Assembly (NCBI GenBank): GCA_963822615.1
Contig: CAWGIM010000010.1
Span: 62,001 to 126,000, forward strand
Origin: Trebonia sp963822615
GTDB taxonomy: Bacteria; Actinomycetota; Actinomycetes; Streptosporangiales; Streptosporangiaceae
DNA: 64,000 bases
Direction: 5' to 3'
The notes under the pieces were generated by a model. It ran no database searches, had not been told where the DNA came from, and saw only the letters and a list, made by a program, of their open reading frames with translations. Below are positions 1 to 8,435 of the stretch, one piece after another. Every line of letters begins with the position of its first letter. Position 1 is the stretch's first letter. The translations under genes and the position numbers were made by a program.

Positions 1-295
1 TGGTGAACCAGTCGGCGTAGCCGAGGAAGTTGTCGAGCGGCACCGGGCCGAGCCGCGGCTGGTAGGGCAGCCCGCGCAGGCGGTAGTAGGTCGCCAGGTT
101 GTAACCGGGCCGGGCCGAGGCGAAGCTCGACCCGTACGGCTCCGACTTGAGGAACATGCCCGCCGGGCTGTGCGCGCGCCAGGTGTCCATCGGCGTGCCG
201 ACGACTAGATGATTCACGCCCTGCGCGCGCAGGTGCGCGGATATGGACAGGCCATAGGGCCCTGCTCCGATGACGAGCACCTCGACCGTCTGCAT
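1..295 (-). CDS. FAD-dependent oxidoreductase / flavin monooxygenase-like protein, N-terminal part (runs off window)
   Basis: The reverse strand from the ATG at 295 stays open to the window edge (98 codons). The N-terminus shows a Rossmann dinucleotide-binding motif, G10-A-G12-P-Y-G15-L, directly after a hydrophobic beta strand (VEVLVIGAG). This is typical of FAD-binding pyridine-nucleotide oxidoreductases and flavin-containing monooxygenases. Text such as TWRAHSPAGMFLKSEPYGSS matches the region after the FAD motif in that family. The substrate cannot be inferred. It is divergent from the methyltransferase at 460, and the shared upstream region holds a paired TGATAC/GTATCA element also found before the exopolysaccharide genes. 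Confidence 0.75.
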   Translation of the reverse strand, partial: MQTVEVLVIGAGPYGLSISAHLRAQGVNHLVVGTPMDTWRAHSPAGMFLKSEPYGSSFASARPGYNLATYYRLRGLPYQPRLGPVPLDNFLGYADWFT

Positions 296-368
296 AGTTC
301 AGTCCCACCCACCCCTCAAAGCCGGACAAATTCTGAAATCTCTCAGCAGAGCAGCCAGCGGGACCGGG

Positions 369-405
369 TGATACGCGGCGGCCGGTCAAACCGCCGGCGG
401 TATCA
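369..405. promoter_or_regulatory. Divergent intergenic element: TGATAC - 25 nt - GTATCA
   Basis: TGATAC at 369-374 and its reverse complement GTATCA at 400-405 lie between the divergent genes starting at 295 (-) and 460 (+). Read toward each gene, the copy nearest that gene is GTATCA, 54 nt before the + gene and 73 nt before the - gene. The same arrangement recurs at 17527-17559. Function (promoter -10-like element or operator) is inferred only. Confidence 0.4.
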
Positions 406-459
406 AAACGCGGTGCGGCGCCATCGGATGGTCAACTGGTGCCGACGAGGTTGGTGGGG

Positions 460-1326
460 ATGATGGACGAACAGACCGTCCAGGACTTCTGGCAGGGCCA
501 CGCGTGCGGTGATGCCCTGGTGGGCGGCCTGCGGGACCGCTTCGAGGGCGACTATGAGCAGTTCTTCAACGACTACGACCAGTTCAGGTACTCGATGGAG
601 AGCCACCTGCCCGCCTGCCTGGACGGGCTTGACCTGCGCGGCAAGCGGGTGCTTGAGATCGGCCTGGGGCAAGGCGCCGACTCCGAGAGCCTGATCCGGC
701 GGGGAGCCGTCTGGACCGGGGTGGACCTGACGGCCGAGTCGGTGGACCGGGTGCGAACCCGGCTGACCCTGCGCGACCTGCCGTTCGCCGACCTGCGTCA
801 GGGCAGCGTCCTCGACCTTCCCTTCGCCGACGCGAGCTTCGACCTGGTGTTCAGCCACGGCGTGCTGCACCACGTGCCGGAGATCAGGCAGGCCGAACGC
901 GAGATTCACCGCGTGCTGCGGCCCGGGGGCGAGCTGGTCATCATGATGTACGCCCGCTGGTCGCTCAACTACCTGGTCTCGATCGCCCTGGTGCGGCGGG
1001 CCGCGCTGCTGGCCGCCTACCCGCTGGCGAAGGCCGGCCTGCTGAAGCCGGGCGGCGGCAAGCTCGGCGCCCACCTGGCCAACTCGCGGAAGCGCGGGCT
1101 AGCCCGGTACCTGCGGCTGCGCGAGTTCACCCACTACAACACCGACGGCCCGGCCAACCCCTACGCCCTGGTCTACGACCGCCGCCGGATCGAGCGCGAC
1201 TTCCCGTCGTTCCGGGTGACCCGCACCTACAAGCGCTTCATGCACGCGCCGCCGCTCCCGGTGCACGGCCTGCCCGGCCAGCAGTACCTCGGCTGGCACC
1301 TGTGGGCGCACCTCGAGCCAAGGTAG
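460..1326 (+). CDS. Class I SAM-dependent methyltransferase
   Basis: The 288-residue product has the Methyltransf_11 core. Motif I is VLEIGLGQGAD (about residues 64-74), followed by the acidic VDL (88-90) that binds the SAM ribose. Then come LPFADASFDLVFSHGVLHH (120-138) and LRPGGELVIMMY. The ATG at 460 was chosen because GAGG lies about 9 nt upstream; an in-frame GTG at 439 is possible but has no better ribosome site. The methyl acceptor is unknown. The C-terminal third (YDRRRIERDFPSF) resembles methyltransferases found in polysaccharide and natural-product loci, and the divergent promoter carries the GTATCA element of the neighbouring EPS genes, so an EPS role is possible. Confidence 0.85.
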   Translation: MMDEQTVQDFWQGHACGDALVGGLRDRFEGDYEQFFNDYDQFRYSMESHLPACLDGLDLRGKRVLEIGLGQGADSESLIRRGAVWTGVDLTAESVDRVRTRLTLRDLPFADLRQGSVLDLPFADASFDLVFSHGVLHHVPEIRQAEREIHRVLRPGGELVIMMYARWSLNYLVSIALVRRAALLAAYPLAKAGLLKPGGGKLGAHLANSRKRGLARYLRLREFTHYNTDGPANPYALVYDRRRIERDFPSFRVTRTYKRFMHAPPLPVHGLPGQQYLGWHLWAHLEPR

Positions 1327-1337
1327 GCCCGCGCGGA

Positions 1338-1859
1338 CTAGCCTTTCTCCTCCGGCTCGACGGCCAGCATGAGCCGCAGTGCCACGTGGGTACCCACCAG
1401 TACCAGCGCCGTCAGCAGGAACCCTTCGAAGTCGAGCACTTTCGCGGGAATCATGGCGAGCACCGCGATCGCCAAATACAGGGCGAGGGTGGCCCAGTAA
1501 ACGACATGATCGCTGATATCGAGCGCGTCGTGCGGGCGCCCGTGGTGCACGTGACCGAAGATCGCCACGCAGCCAAACCCAGTCAGCGCGATTAGCGAGA
1601 AGACAACCCGCCAGAGGGTGGTGCTGCTGGTATTTATCAGGGCGAGCAGGCCCATGGTCCCCGGCGCCGCGAAGAACAGCGCGACCGCGTAGGCCTGCCG
1701 CCGCCGCTGCTCCTGCCGCCCCCGCCGCTCCTGAGGCCCTAGGTCAGCCGATCTGAGCCAGGCTCCGGCGTTGAAGCCGATGATCACCAGCCACAGCCCG
1801 AGCAGCGAAAAGCAGGTAGGGGCAAAAGCGGTATAGAAATCCTTCAGGCTTTCAGGCAT
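1338..1859 (-). CDS. Hypothetical multi-pass membrane protein
   Basis: A 173-residue protein with four to five hydrophobic helices (e.g. SLLGLWLVIIGFNAG, AYAVALFFAAPGTMGLLALI, VVFSLIALTGFGCVAIFG, YWATLALYLAIAVLAMI). A basic loop rich in Arg/Gln lies between the first two helices. The ATG at 1859 is preceded by a strong GGAGGGGG ribosome site, so longer upstream starts are not needed. I do not recognise the family. It is convergent with the upstream methyltransferase, with a gap of about 11 nt. Confidence 0.7.
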   Translation of the reverse strand: MPESLKDFYTAFAPTCFSLLGLWLVIIGFNAGAWLRSADLGPQERRGRQEQRRRQAYAVALFFAAPGTMGLLALINTSSTTLWRVVFSLIALTGFGCVAIFGHVHHGRPHDALDISDHVVYWATLALYLAIAVLAMIPAKVLDFEGFLLTALVLVGTHVALRLMLAVEPEEKG

Positions 1860-2101
1860 TACTCCCCCTCCGCCGACGCCCGCTTCTAAGCCAAGAATTG
1901 ATGCGCCATTTAAGCAGGCTAGCGAAGGGGGACGCACAAGTCACCCCAGGTGGGACAACTTGTCGCCACAACACCCAATTAACGCAAGAGTCATCATTTT
2001 TGAAAGCCGATAAACGCAAGCGGCCTTCCCGGCTTACACGCGATAAGGGGCGCAGGCCGCGCACCGCCGCAGCGAGCGGCAGGACCTGTCAGGATTGCCT
2101 T

Positions 2102-2527
2102 ATGAAGCTCACGTCACACCTGCCCGAGCAGCGCCGCACGCATGTCGAGAGCCGCCTGCGGGGCAATCTCATGGCCTGGCTGACGACCGTGCGCCCCGGC
2201 GGACGGCCGGACAGCGTGCCGGTCTGGTTCCTGGTCCGCGACGACGAGACGATCCTGGTCTACAGCCAGGCCGCCAAGACAAAGTTGCGCAACATCAGCG
2301 CCAATCCGGAGGTGGCGCTGGGCCTCGACGTGACCGACCTTGGCCGCGACATCATTCGCGTCACCGGCGCCGCCCGGCATGTCCCCGGGTTCCCTCCCGC
2401 CGACCAGGTGCCCGAGTACGTAGCCAAGTACACCGAGCGCATCGGGGCGCTGTTCGGAACCGCCGCGCAGTTCGCCGACCAGTATTCCGAGGCCCTGATC
2501 ATCACCCCCCGGCGCCTTTACGCCTGA
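2102..2527 (+). CDS. PPOX-class F420/FMN-dependent protein (pyridoxamine 5'-phosphate oxidase fold)
   Basis: A 141-residue single-domain split-barrel protein. The segment NLMAWLTTVRPGGRPDSVPV followed by WFLVRDDETILVYSQ and KLRNISANPEVALGLDV is characteristic of the actinobacterial F420-binding PPOX group (TIGR03667/Rv3369-like). Such enzymes bind a deazaflavin or flavin and act in redox reactions or as cofactor carriers; the substrate is not predictable. The ATG at 2102 fits the family length, and the long in-frame upstream extension has no family similarity. It stands alone between divergent and convergent neighbours. Confidence 0.8.
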   Translation: MKLTSHLPEQRRTHVESRLRGNLMAWLTTVRPGGRPDSVPVWFLVRDDETILVYSQAAKTKLRNISANPEVALGLDVTDLGRDIIRVTGAARHVPGFPPADQVPEYVAKYTERIGALFGTAAQFADQYSEALIITPRRLYA

Positions 2528-2590
2528 TCAGGTGGGTCAGGCGCGCCCGGCATCACTGCGGTAAACCGTCAGCCTGGCCGGCCGCTGCCG

Positions 2591-3304
2591 CTACGGCGCC
2601 TCGCGGACGGGCTCGTTGATCAGGTAGCAGGTGCCGAACCGGCCCGACCGGATGCGCATCCTGCTCTCGGTCTCGGCCAGGAAGGTGTGCACCGCCTTCG
2701 GGCAGCCCTCCCACGAGTAGTAGTCGTCGATCAGCACCAGGGCGTTCGGCGCCAGGTAGGGCACCAGGCCGCGCAGGCAGGTCAGGGTGGACTCGAACCA
2801 GTCACCGTCCAGCCGCAGCAGGCTGATCGGGCGCTCCGGCTGGAACTTGGGGACGGTGTCGCTGAACCAGCCGCGGTGGAACTCTACGTCCAGGTTGCTG
2901 CCCTCGAACAGCTTGCGGGCAACCGACTCGTCGGCCGAGCAGTTGTCGAAGTAGGTCGGCGAGTCGGTCTTCTGCTGGTAGACGGTCGCGGCGGGGCCGT
3001 CGATCTCCTGGGCCGGGGGCAGGCCCTCGAAGCTGTCGAACAGGTGGTACTTGCGACCCGGGCCGAGCATGTCGGCCAGCCCGCGGCTCATGCCGCCCCG
3101 CCAGACACCGCACTCCACCACCTCGCCGCCGGGCGGCGTCCACCGGGCGGCCAGCATCAGGTTGTCGACGTAGGAGCGGTGGCCGATCATCGTGTACTTG
3201 CGGTACCGGTACGAGATAGCCGCCGCCCGCGCGACGTCAGGCGTCCGGGCGACCGAGCGGGCCCCGTCCGCCAGCATTTCCCCGGCCACTTCCCTGGTGA
3301 TCAT
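2591..3304 (-). CDS. TylF/MycF-family O-methyltransferase
   Basis: The 237-residue product matches the macrocin O-methyltransferase (TylF/MycF) family. It has GGEVVECGVWRGGMSRGLAD as SAM motif I, then HLFDSFEGLPPAQ, and later SLLRLDGDWFESTLTCL and LVLIDDYYSWEG, which carry the metal-binding Asp residues of this Mg-dependent family. Family members methylate sugar hydroxyls. At the end of an EPS operon it probably methylates a glycan residue or its precursor. The ATG at 3304 has GAGGGG about 8 nt upstream. The 139-nt leader separating it from the Wzz-like gene contains a perfect 16-bp palindrome. Confidence 0.85.
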   Translation of the reverse strand: MITREVAGEMLADGARSVARTPDVARAAAISYRYRKYTMIGHRSYVDNLMLAARWTPPGGEVVECGVWRGGMSRGLADMLGPGRKYHLFDSFEGLPPAQEIDGPAATVYQQKTDSPTYFDNCSADESVARKLFEGSNLDVEFHRGWFSDTVPKFQPERPISLLRLDGDWFESTLTCLRGLVPYLAPNALVLIDDYYSWEGCPKAVHTFLAETESRMRIRSGRFGTCYLINEPVREAP

Positions 3305-3335
3305 CGGACATCCCCTCGCTCCGGCTAACGACTAC

Positions 3336-3351
3336 CTCACCCCGGGGTGAG
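3336..3351. promoter_or_regulatory. Perfect 16-bp palindrome CTCACCCCGGGGTGAG
   Basis: A fully symmetric 16-bp sequence lies 32 nt upstream of the TylF-like start and downstream of the Wzz-like stop at 3444. It could be an operator for the methyltransferase gene. As a hairpin it would have almost no loop, so it is a weak terminator candidate. Confidence 0.35.
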
Positions 3352-3443
3352 CCTAACCACACTGCCGGTCACAACGGAGCAGAACGACCCTAACCGGCGG
3401 AAGCTATCGAAAACCTATGCGCTCCCGCTGAGAGCCCGTCCAG

Positions 3444-5006
3444 TTACGTCAGCGTGGCCGAGCCGAGGCTCTCGTCGCCCGCGTCCGCGCCGGTCACCAC
3501 GACCGAGCCCAGCCGGGTGCCGGCCGTGCGGATCATCTCGCCCGCGGCACCGATGCGGACCGAGGTCGACCGGCCCGCGGTCACCACCGCGACCGCGTCG
3601 GTCGCCCAGGTCGCCAGGTGCTCGGCCCCGAACGCGGGGTCGAGGGTGACCAGCGAGAGCACCAGGTCGACGTCGTCGCACGCCTTCACCAGCGCCTCGT
3701 CCGGCTTGGCGTAGCCGTCGGGCGAGGCGTGGCTGGGCAGCGGCCCGATCGGCGCGACCTCATCCGGGCCGGGCACGATCACCGTCACCCGCGCGTCCTC
3801 GCTGCCTGCCTGGCCGATCCCGGGGCCGGCGAAGCCGAGCAGCCGCGCCGCCTGGGCACCGCCCGACAGGTCCGCCAGCACCACCCGGGCGCCCGCGCCC
3901 GCCTTGGCGACGGCCAGCTCGGTCACCAGCCGGGCCACCCCCGGCGGGTCGTCAACGGCGACCACGGCCAGCCCGGCCGGCCCCTTGGAACTGCCGGGCA
4001 CCGCGGTACGCAGGTGGTCGACCACCCGGCCGGCCGCGCGCCGGCGGGCGGCCGCCTGTCCGGGCAGCGAAGGCCGCAGGCGGCGCCGGCCTAGCGGCCC
4101 GACACTGAGCCTGACCGGGGCGCCGAAGGCGGCCGCGATGTCGTCCCGGCGGCGCAGCCGGTCGGAGGTGACCGCCCCGATGACGGTGATCGCCATGCCG
4201 AGCACCAGGCCGCCGAACAGCCCGCCGATCCCGTACAGGGCCGCGTTCTTGACCGCTGAGTTCTTGCCCGGGGTGGCCGCGTTCAGTACCCGGCTCCCGT
4301 TCACCATCGACTGGGTGAGCGTCTGCGCGCTCGCCCGGGTCTGCGCCGCGTACTGCTGGACGGTGGTCAGCGCGCTGGCGGCGGCCGCCTTCTGGGCCGC
4401 CCCGCTGGCCGCGCTGACCTTCTGCTGTGCCTCGCCGACCTGCTGGTTGAGCTGGTTCTCGGTCTGCTGGAGCTGGGTCTGCGCGTACTGCGCGCGGAAC
4501 TTGAGGAACTGGCTGGCGACAGCGGACGCGGTCTGGGTGGCGGTGGCGCTGCTGGTTCCCTTGGCGGTGATCGTCAGCACCTGGTTGGTGGTGGCGACGG
4601 CCGTGTAGCTGCCGGCGAAGCTGGCGGGCGTCTGGGCCAGGCCGAGCTGGTGCACGACCGCCGCGGCGACCGGCAGGCTCTCCGCCAGCGCGACGTCGGT
4701 CGCCGCCTCGTCGGCCGGGTTCTGGCTGGGGTCGTCGACCACCAGCACCGAGACGGTCGCCTTGGGCGCGGGCGGGGCCGCGAGCGCGTAGCCGGCCCCG
4801 AGGATCAGCCCGAGCACCCCGAGCGCGACCCACCGCCGCCAGGTGCGGCGCAGCGCCGCCGTCAGGTAACCGAGGCTGACCAGCCCGGTCCCGCCGCCCG
4901 GGTGACGGTCCCGGCCGCCGGGCCGGCCGGTGTCGTCGTAGCCGGCGAAGAGGTCCTCACCCGGCGCGGCGGGCCAGGCGACTGCCCGGCCTTGGTCGTT
5001 CATCAT
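3444..5006 (-). CDS. Wzz-like polysaccharide chain-length/co-polymerase protein with degenerate kinase-like domain
   Basis: A 520-residue product. A transmembrane helix near residue 65 (WVALGVLGLILGAGYALA) follows a polar N-terminus. Then come an extracytoplasmic alpha/beta segment, a long Ala/Gln-rich coiled coil (QTQLQQTENQLNQQVGEAQQ), a second helix (ALYGIGGLFGGLVLGMAITV) and a cytoplasmic domain (AGLAVVAVDDPPGVARLV, ARVVLADLSG). This is the Wzz/Wzc co-polymerase layout. The C-terminal domain resembles a BY-kinase/ParA fold, but no Walker A G-K-S/T is visible where it is expected. The ATG at 5006 forms an ATGA overlap with the upstream paralogue and has CGGAGG upstream. Confidence 0.8.
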   Translation of the reverse strand: MMNDQGRAVAWPAAPGEDLFAGYDDTGRPGGRDRHPGGGTGLVSLGYLTAALRRTWRRWVALGVLGLILGAGYALAAPPAPKATVSVLVVDDPSQNPADEAATDVALAESLPVAAAVVHQLGLAQTPASFAGSYTAVATTNQVLTITAKGTSSATATQTASAVASQFLKFRAQYAQTQLQQTENQLNQQVGEAQQKVSAASGAAQKAAAASALTTVQQYAAQTRASAQTLTQSMVNGSRVLNAATPGKNSAVKNAALYGIGGLFGGLVLGMAITVIGAVTSDRLRRRDDIAAAFGAPVRLSVGPLGRRRLRPSLPGQAAARRRAAGRVVDHLRTAVPGSSKGPAGLAVVAVDDPPGVARLVTELAVAKAGAGARVVLADLSGGAQAARLLGFAGPGIGQAGSEDARVTVIVPGPDEVAPIGPLPSHASPDGYAKPDEALVKACDDVDLVLSLVTLDPAFGAEHLATWATDAVAVVTAGRSTSVRIGAAGEMIRTAGTRLGSVVVTGADAGDESLGSATLT

Positions 5007-6373
5007 CGGGCCTCCGTTGATACGTCGTGGACACGGGTGGGCGGCTGGCGCCGCGGCAGTGCCAGCCGGGCGGAACGGCCGGTGCTCTGGTCGGCCGGGT
5101 CCGGGTCGGCCACCAGGATCCCGGTGACCTCGCGGCCGTCGCTCGCGGCGGCGGTGGCCACCCGGGCGAGCTGCTCCGCGGTGCTGCCGCCGGCCGAGAC
5201 ACCGAGCAGGGTGGTGTCGGCCGGGACGGTGCGCGGCATCGCCGGAGCCCCGCCGTCGAGCACCGCGACCACCACCACCAGCGCCGCGTCGGTCGGGCCG
5301 AGCTTGTCGTCCTCGCACACCATGAGCTGCAGCGGCCGCTGGCCCGCGGCGGACCCCTGCCGCGGCGGGGCCGCGCACGCGGTGCGCAGCGCGGCGACCG
5401 CGTTCATGTCCTGCTGCGGGCCGATGACCAGTGCGGTCGGTATCCCCTGGGCGGCCGCGAACGCGGCTAGCTGCGGGCCGAGCGCCAGCGCCCGCCGGTC
5501 GGACGCGAGCGAGATCACCGCGACCGACACCGCCTCGCCCGGTCCGGCCCGGTTGAGGCCGGCGTCGTCACCGGCTGCCTCGCCTTCCGCCTCCCGGGCG
5601 ACCGCGCCCAGCTGGCGCAGCATCCGGCTGAGTCCCCACGCGGGCACGGCCCCCGGCTGGTACTCCGCCAGCAGCGTGGCCCAGCCCGCGGCGCCGGACG
5701 GGCGGGCGGCCGGCAGCGACGCCAGCACCGGCGCGCCGAGCGAGCCGGCGATCGCGTCGCGGCCCACCAGCCGCCGGTCCTTCCTGCTCAGCGAGAGCGA
5801 GACGACCAGGCCGAGCAGCGCCCCGCCGGCCGCGCCGAGCAGCACGCCCGTCGCTACGGCCGGCAGCCGCTGGGCCCCGGCGGCCGGGCTGGCCGACTCG
5901 AGCACCTTGGCCGACATCTGCTTGACGGGGCTGCTCCCTGAGCTCACGTAGGTGACGTAGCTGCTGGCGACCGCGTTGGCGGTGGTCTGGGCGTCAGCCG
6001 CGGTCTTGCCGCTGGCGCTGACCGAGATGATGCTGCCGGCCACGCTGGAGACGCTGACCTGCTGCGCCAGCTCCTGCTCGGACCTGGCCGGGCTGACGTG
6101 CGGCAGCGCGCCGGTCAGCACCGGGTAGCTGCTCGCGATCACCACCTGGGTGCCGATCTCGGAGCTGAGCTGGTCCGCCGACGACGAGGTGTTGTTCTGC
6201 GCGCTGTTGGTCTGCTGCAGCACCACCAGGGCGGTGCTGGTCAGCGTGGCCGGCCGGAGCACCGCGAACGCGGCGCCGACCAGGACGCCGAGCACGACCA
6301 GGGCCGCGAACAGCCTGCCGTGCCGTCGTACCGCCTTCATGGAACTTCGCATGTCCAGGTCTTGCTGGGTCAT
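5003..6373 (-). CDS. Wzz-like polysaccharide chain-length/co-polymerase protein (second paralogue)
   Basis: A 456-residue protein. Helix 1 near residues 20-38 (LFAALVVLGVLVGAAFAVL) is followed by an extracytoplasmic domain with the VSVSSVAGSIISVSASGK pattern seen in Wzz/CpsC proteins. Helix 2 (LPAVATGVLLGAAGGALLGL) and a cytoplasmic domain ending VTGILVADPDP follow. As in the next gene, the kinase-like domain has no recognisable Walker A motif, so tyrosine-kinase activity is unlikely. Both ends use 4-nt ATGA overlaps (with the lyase gene upstream and the other Wzz-like gene downstream), which argues for translational coupling in one EPS operon. Confidence 0.8.
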   Translation of the reverse strand: MTQQDLDMRSSMKAVRRHGRLFAALVVLGVLVGAAFAVLRPATLTSTALVVLQQTNSAQNNTSSSADQLSSEIGTQVVIASSYPVLTGALPHVSPARSEQELAQQVSVSSVAGSIISVSASGKTAADAQTTANAVASSYVTYVSSGSSPVKQMSAKVLESASPAAGAQRLPAVATGVLLGAAGGALLGLVVSLSLSRKDRRLVGRDAIAGSLGAPVLASLPAARPSGAAGWATLLAEYQPGAVPAWGLSRMLRQLGAVAREAEGEAAGDDAGLNRAGPGEAVSVAVISLASDRRALALGPQLAAFAAAQGIPTALVIGPQQDMNAVAALRTACAAPPRQGSAAGQRPLQLMVCEDDKLGPTDAALVVVVAVLDGGAPAMPRTVPADTTLLGVSAGGSTAEQLARVATAAASDGREVTGILVADPDPADQSTGRSARLALPRRQPPTRVHDVSTEAR

Positions 6374-8435
6374 CGCGCCCCTCTCCTCACCTGGGCCAGC
6401 GCATGCGCGGTGTCGTCGTCACTCCGGGAGAACTCCAGAAGCGTGGTCAGCTGCTCGCCGGGCCCGCAGGCCCCCGTGCCGAGCAGGGTCCACGCGGGGA
6501 CCCGCTCCCCCAGCCCGGGTGAGTACCAGCCGAGTACTGGATCGGTCTGACCCCGGTGCAGATACCAGCGCAGCGCGGCCGGCAGGGTGAGCCGGGCGGC
6601 GCCGGCCGGCCCCCGTCCGCCAGCCAGTGCAGCCGTGCCACCGCGCCGTCCAGCTCCGCGTCGACCTCCGGCCCGAGGTGGAAGGCGAGCCGGACGTCGT
6701 GCCGGCCGTCCGCCACCGTGTCGGTGAACTCGACCGACCGGGCGGCCCGGTCGACCCGCACCGTCCGCCGGTGCACCGCCGGGTACCCGTCGTGCTCGCC
6801 CGTCCAGCGGGCGACGGTCCCGTCGTCGGTCATCGCCGTCTCCCGGCCGCGGGCGTGCCGCAGCCACAGGAACGGGCCGCCGCGGGCCGACTGCCAGCGG
6901 CCGTCGACCTCGAGGGTGTTGTGCCCGATGGTGGACTGGAAGTACTGACGCCACTGCGGCTCGCCGTGATAGCAGTACGTGCCGGGGTCGGCCAGGATGT
7001 CCACCCCGCCGTACCTGACCTCGGCCGACAGCGCGTCCGCGTGCGCGTGCGCGGCGATCGACCCGAAGCCGTGCGGGCCGCCGTCCAGGCGGCACCAGAG
7101 GCCGGGCGGGTCAGCCGCACCCGTTCTGATGATCGTGATTCCGGCGTCGGGGAAGCGGTCCGGGCGCCGCACCGGGCGGCCGTCGACGGCCGGCCGCGGC
7201 CCGGCCAGGGCGCCCGCCAGCACGCTGCCCGCATCCGGGCGGACCGGGGGCCACCAGCCGCGGCGGCCGAACAGCGCGTCGCCCGCTGACAGCAGGGCCG
7301 GCCAGCGGTTGTGCTCCGGCGGGTCGAGCAGCACCACCCGCCCCTCATCGGAGTCGCCCTGGCGGGGCGGCCGGCCGCGCTCGTCGACCAGGGCCGCCAT
7401 CACGTCCGTCATCGCGCACAGCCGCCGCCAGGTCGCGTCGCTCAGCGGGGTGCCCGCCGCGGCCGCCTCGGCCGCCGCGAAGTAGCCGAGCTCGGCCACG
7501 AACCCGTGGTAGTCGGACGCCAGCTCCCGGTTGACGCCGGACGGGAACGTGTTGCGGCGCAGCTCGCGCTCGAGCAGCGCCCGGGACCGCTGGCCCCAGC
7601 GCCCGCTTTCCGGGAACCAGGGGAACGCGCAGCTCGCCGCGAGCTGCCCGGCCGCCTCCGCGATCACGTGGTTGTTGGCCGAGGAGCCCTTGCTCGGGAA
7701 CGCGGCCAGGTACTCCTGGTGCCAGCGGATCTGCCGCAGTGCCAGCTGGTTGCGCTCGAACAGGTCAGGCGCCTGCGGCCAGCCGTCGAGCAGCCGCCGG
7801 ATCCAGGCGAAGTTCACCAGCCGGACGCCAAGCTCGATGCCGCTGGTCCAGTTGATCCCGGACAGGAACGGGTTCTCCTGCCACCAGGCGGTGAGCTGTT
7901 CCGCCACCCGCTCGGCGTAGGCGTCCTCGCCGGTCAGGTAGGCCGCCGCCGCCAGCAGGGTCAGGTGCTGCAGCCGGCTCAGCTCCCAGACCTGCTTGAC
8001 GTTGCCGACCGCCTGCTCGTCCCGCTGGTCGAGGCGGAACGCGAAGGCCCCGGGGTCGGACCGGCGGCCGGTCACCGGGTCGTGGAACCAGTCGGGGCGC
8101 TTCAGGTCGGTGCGGACGGTGCCGAGCAGCTCCCACTCGCCCGCCAGCAGCCGGCTGGCCGCCGCCACCACCGCGTCCCTGGCGTGCGCGGGCACCAGCC
8201 CGGCCGCGCCCGCGGGCAGCGTCGCGGTGAACCGGCGGCGGCTGGCGGGCAGCACCGCCGTCAGCGGCGGCAGCTCCGCCAGCTCCCCCGGCCGCACCTG
8301 CCGCCGGGCCCAGGCCCGGCGGACCGCCTGCTCACGGGCGCGCCAGGCGATCTCGGAGGCTGACATCCGGGACAGCCGCCGGGCGTACCAGGACGCCTTG
8401 GTGAGGCCCGTGCTGGCGGAAAGGACTGCGTTCAC
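6370..8435 (-). CDS. Heparinase II/III-family polysaccharide lyase-like protein (apparent frameshift near 6610)
   Basis: The N-terminal part (WYARRLSRMSASEIAWRARE, then NNHVIAEAAGQLAASCAFPW) and the central part (GSIAAHAHADALSAEVRYGG, DPGTYCYHGEPQWRQYFQST) match the heparinase II/III family common in EPS loci, with an alpha/alpha toroid followed by a beta-sandwich. The GTG at 8435 overlaps the preceding stop (GTGA). The frame is broken inside LHWLADGG near 6610-6620. The expected C-terminus (DPVLGWYSPGLGERVPAWTL) continues in another frame and ends with an ATGA overlap at 6370. One extra base in the GGGGG run restores 688 residues, so an indel error is more likely than decay. Role: glycan trimming, inferred. 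Confidence 0.75.

Noticed and set aside
1898..2101. 68-residue N-terminal extension of the PPOX protein
   Set aside because: It overlaps the promoter side of the divergent membrane protein, has no similarity to the family, and the ATG at 2102 gives the normal length.
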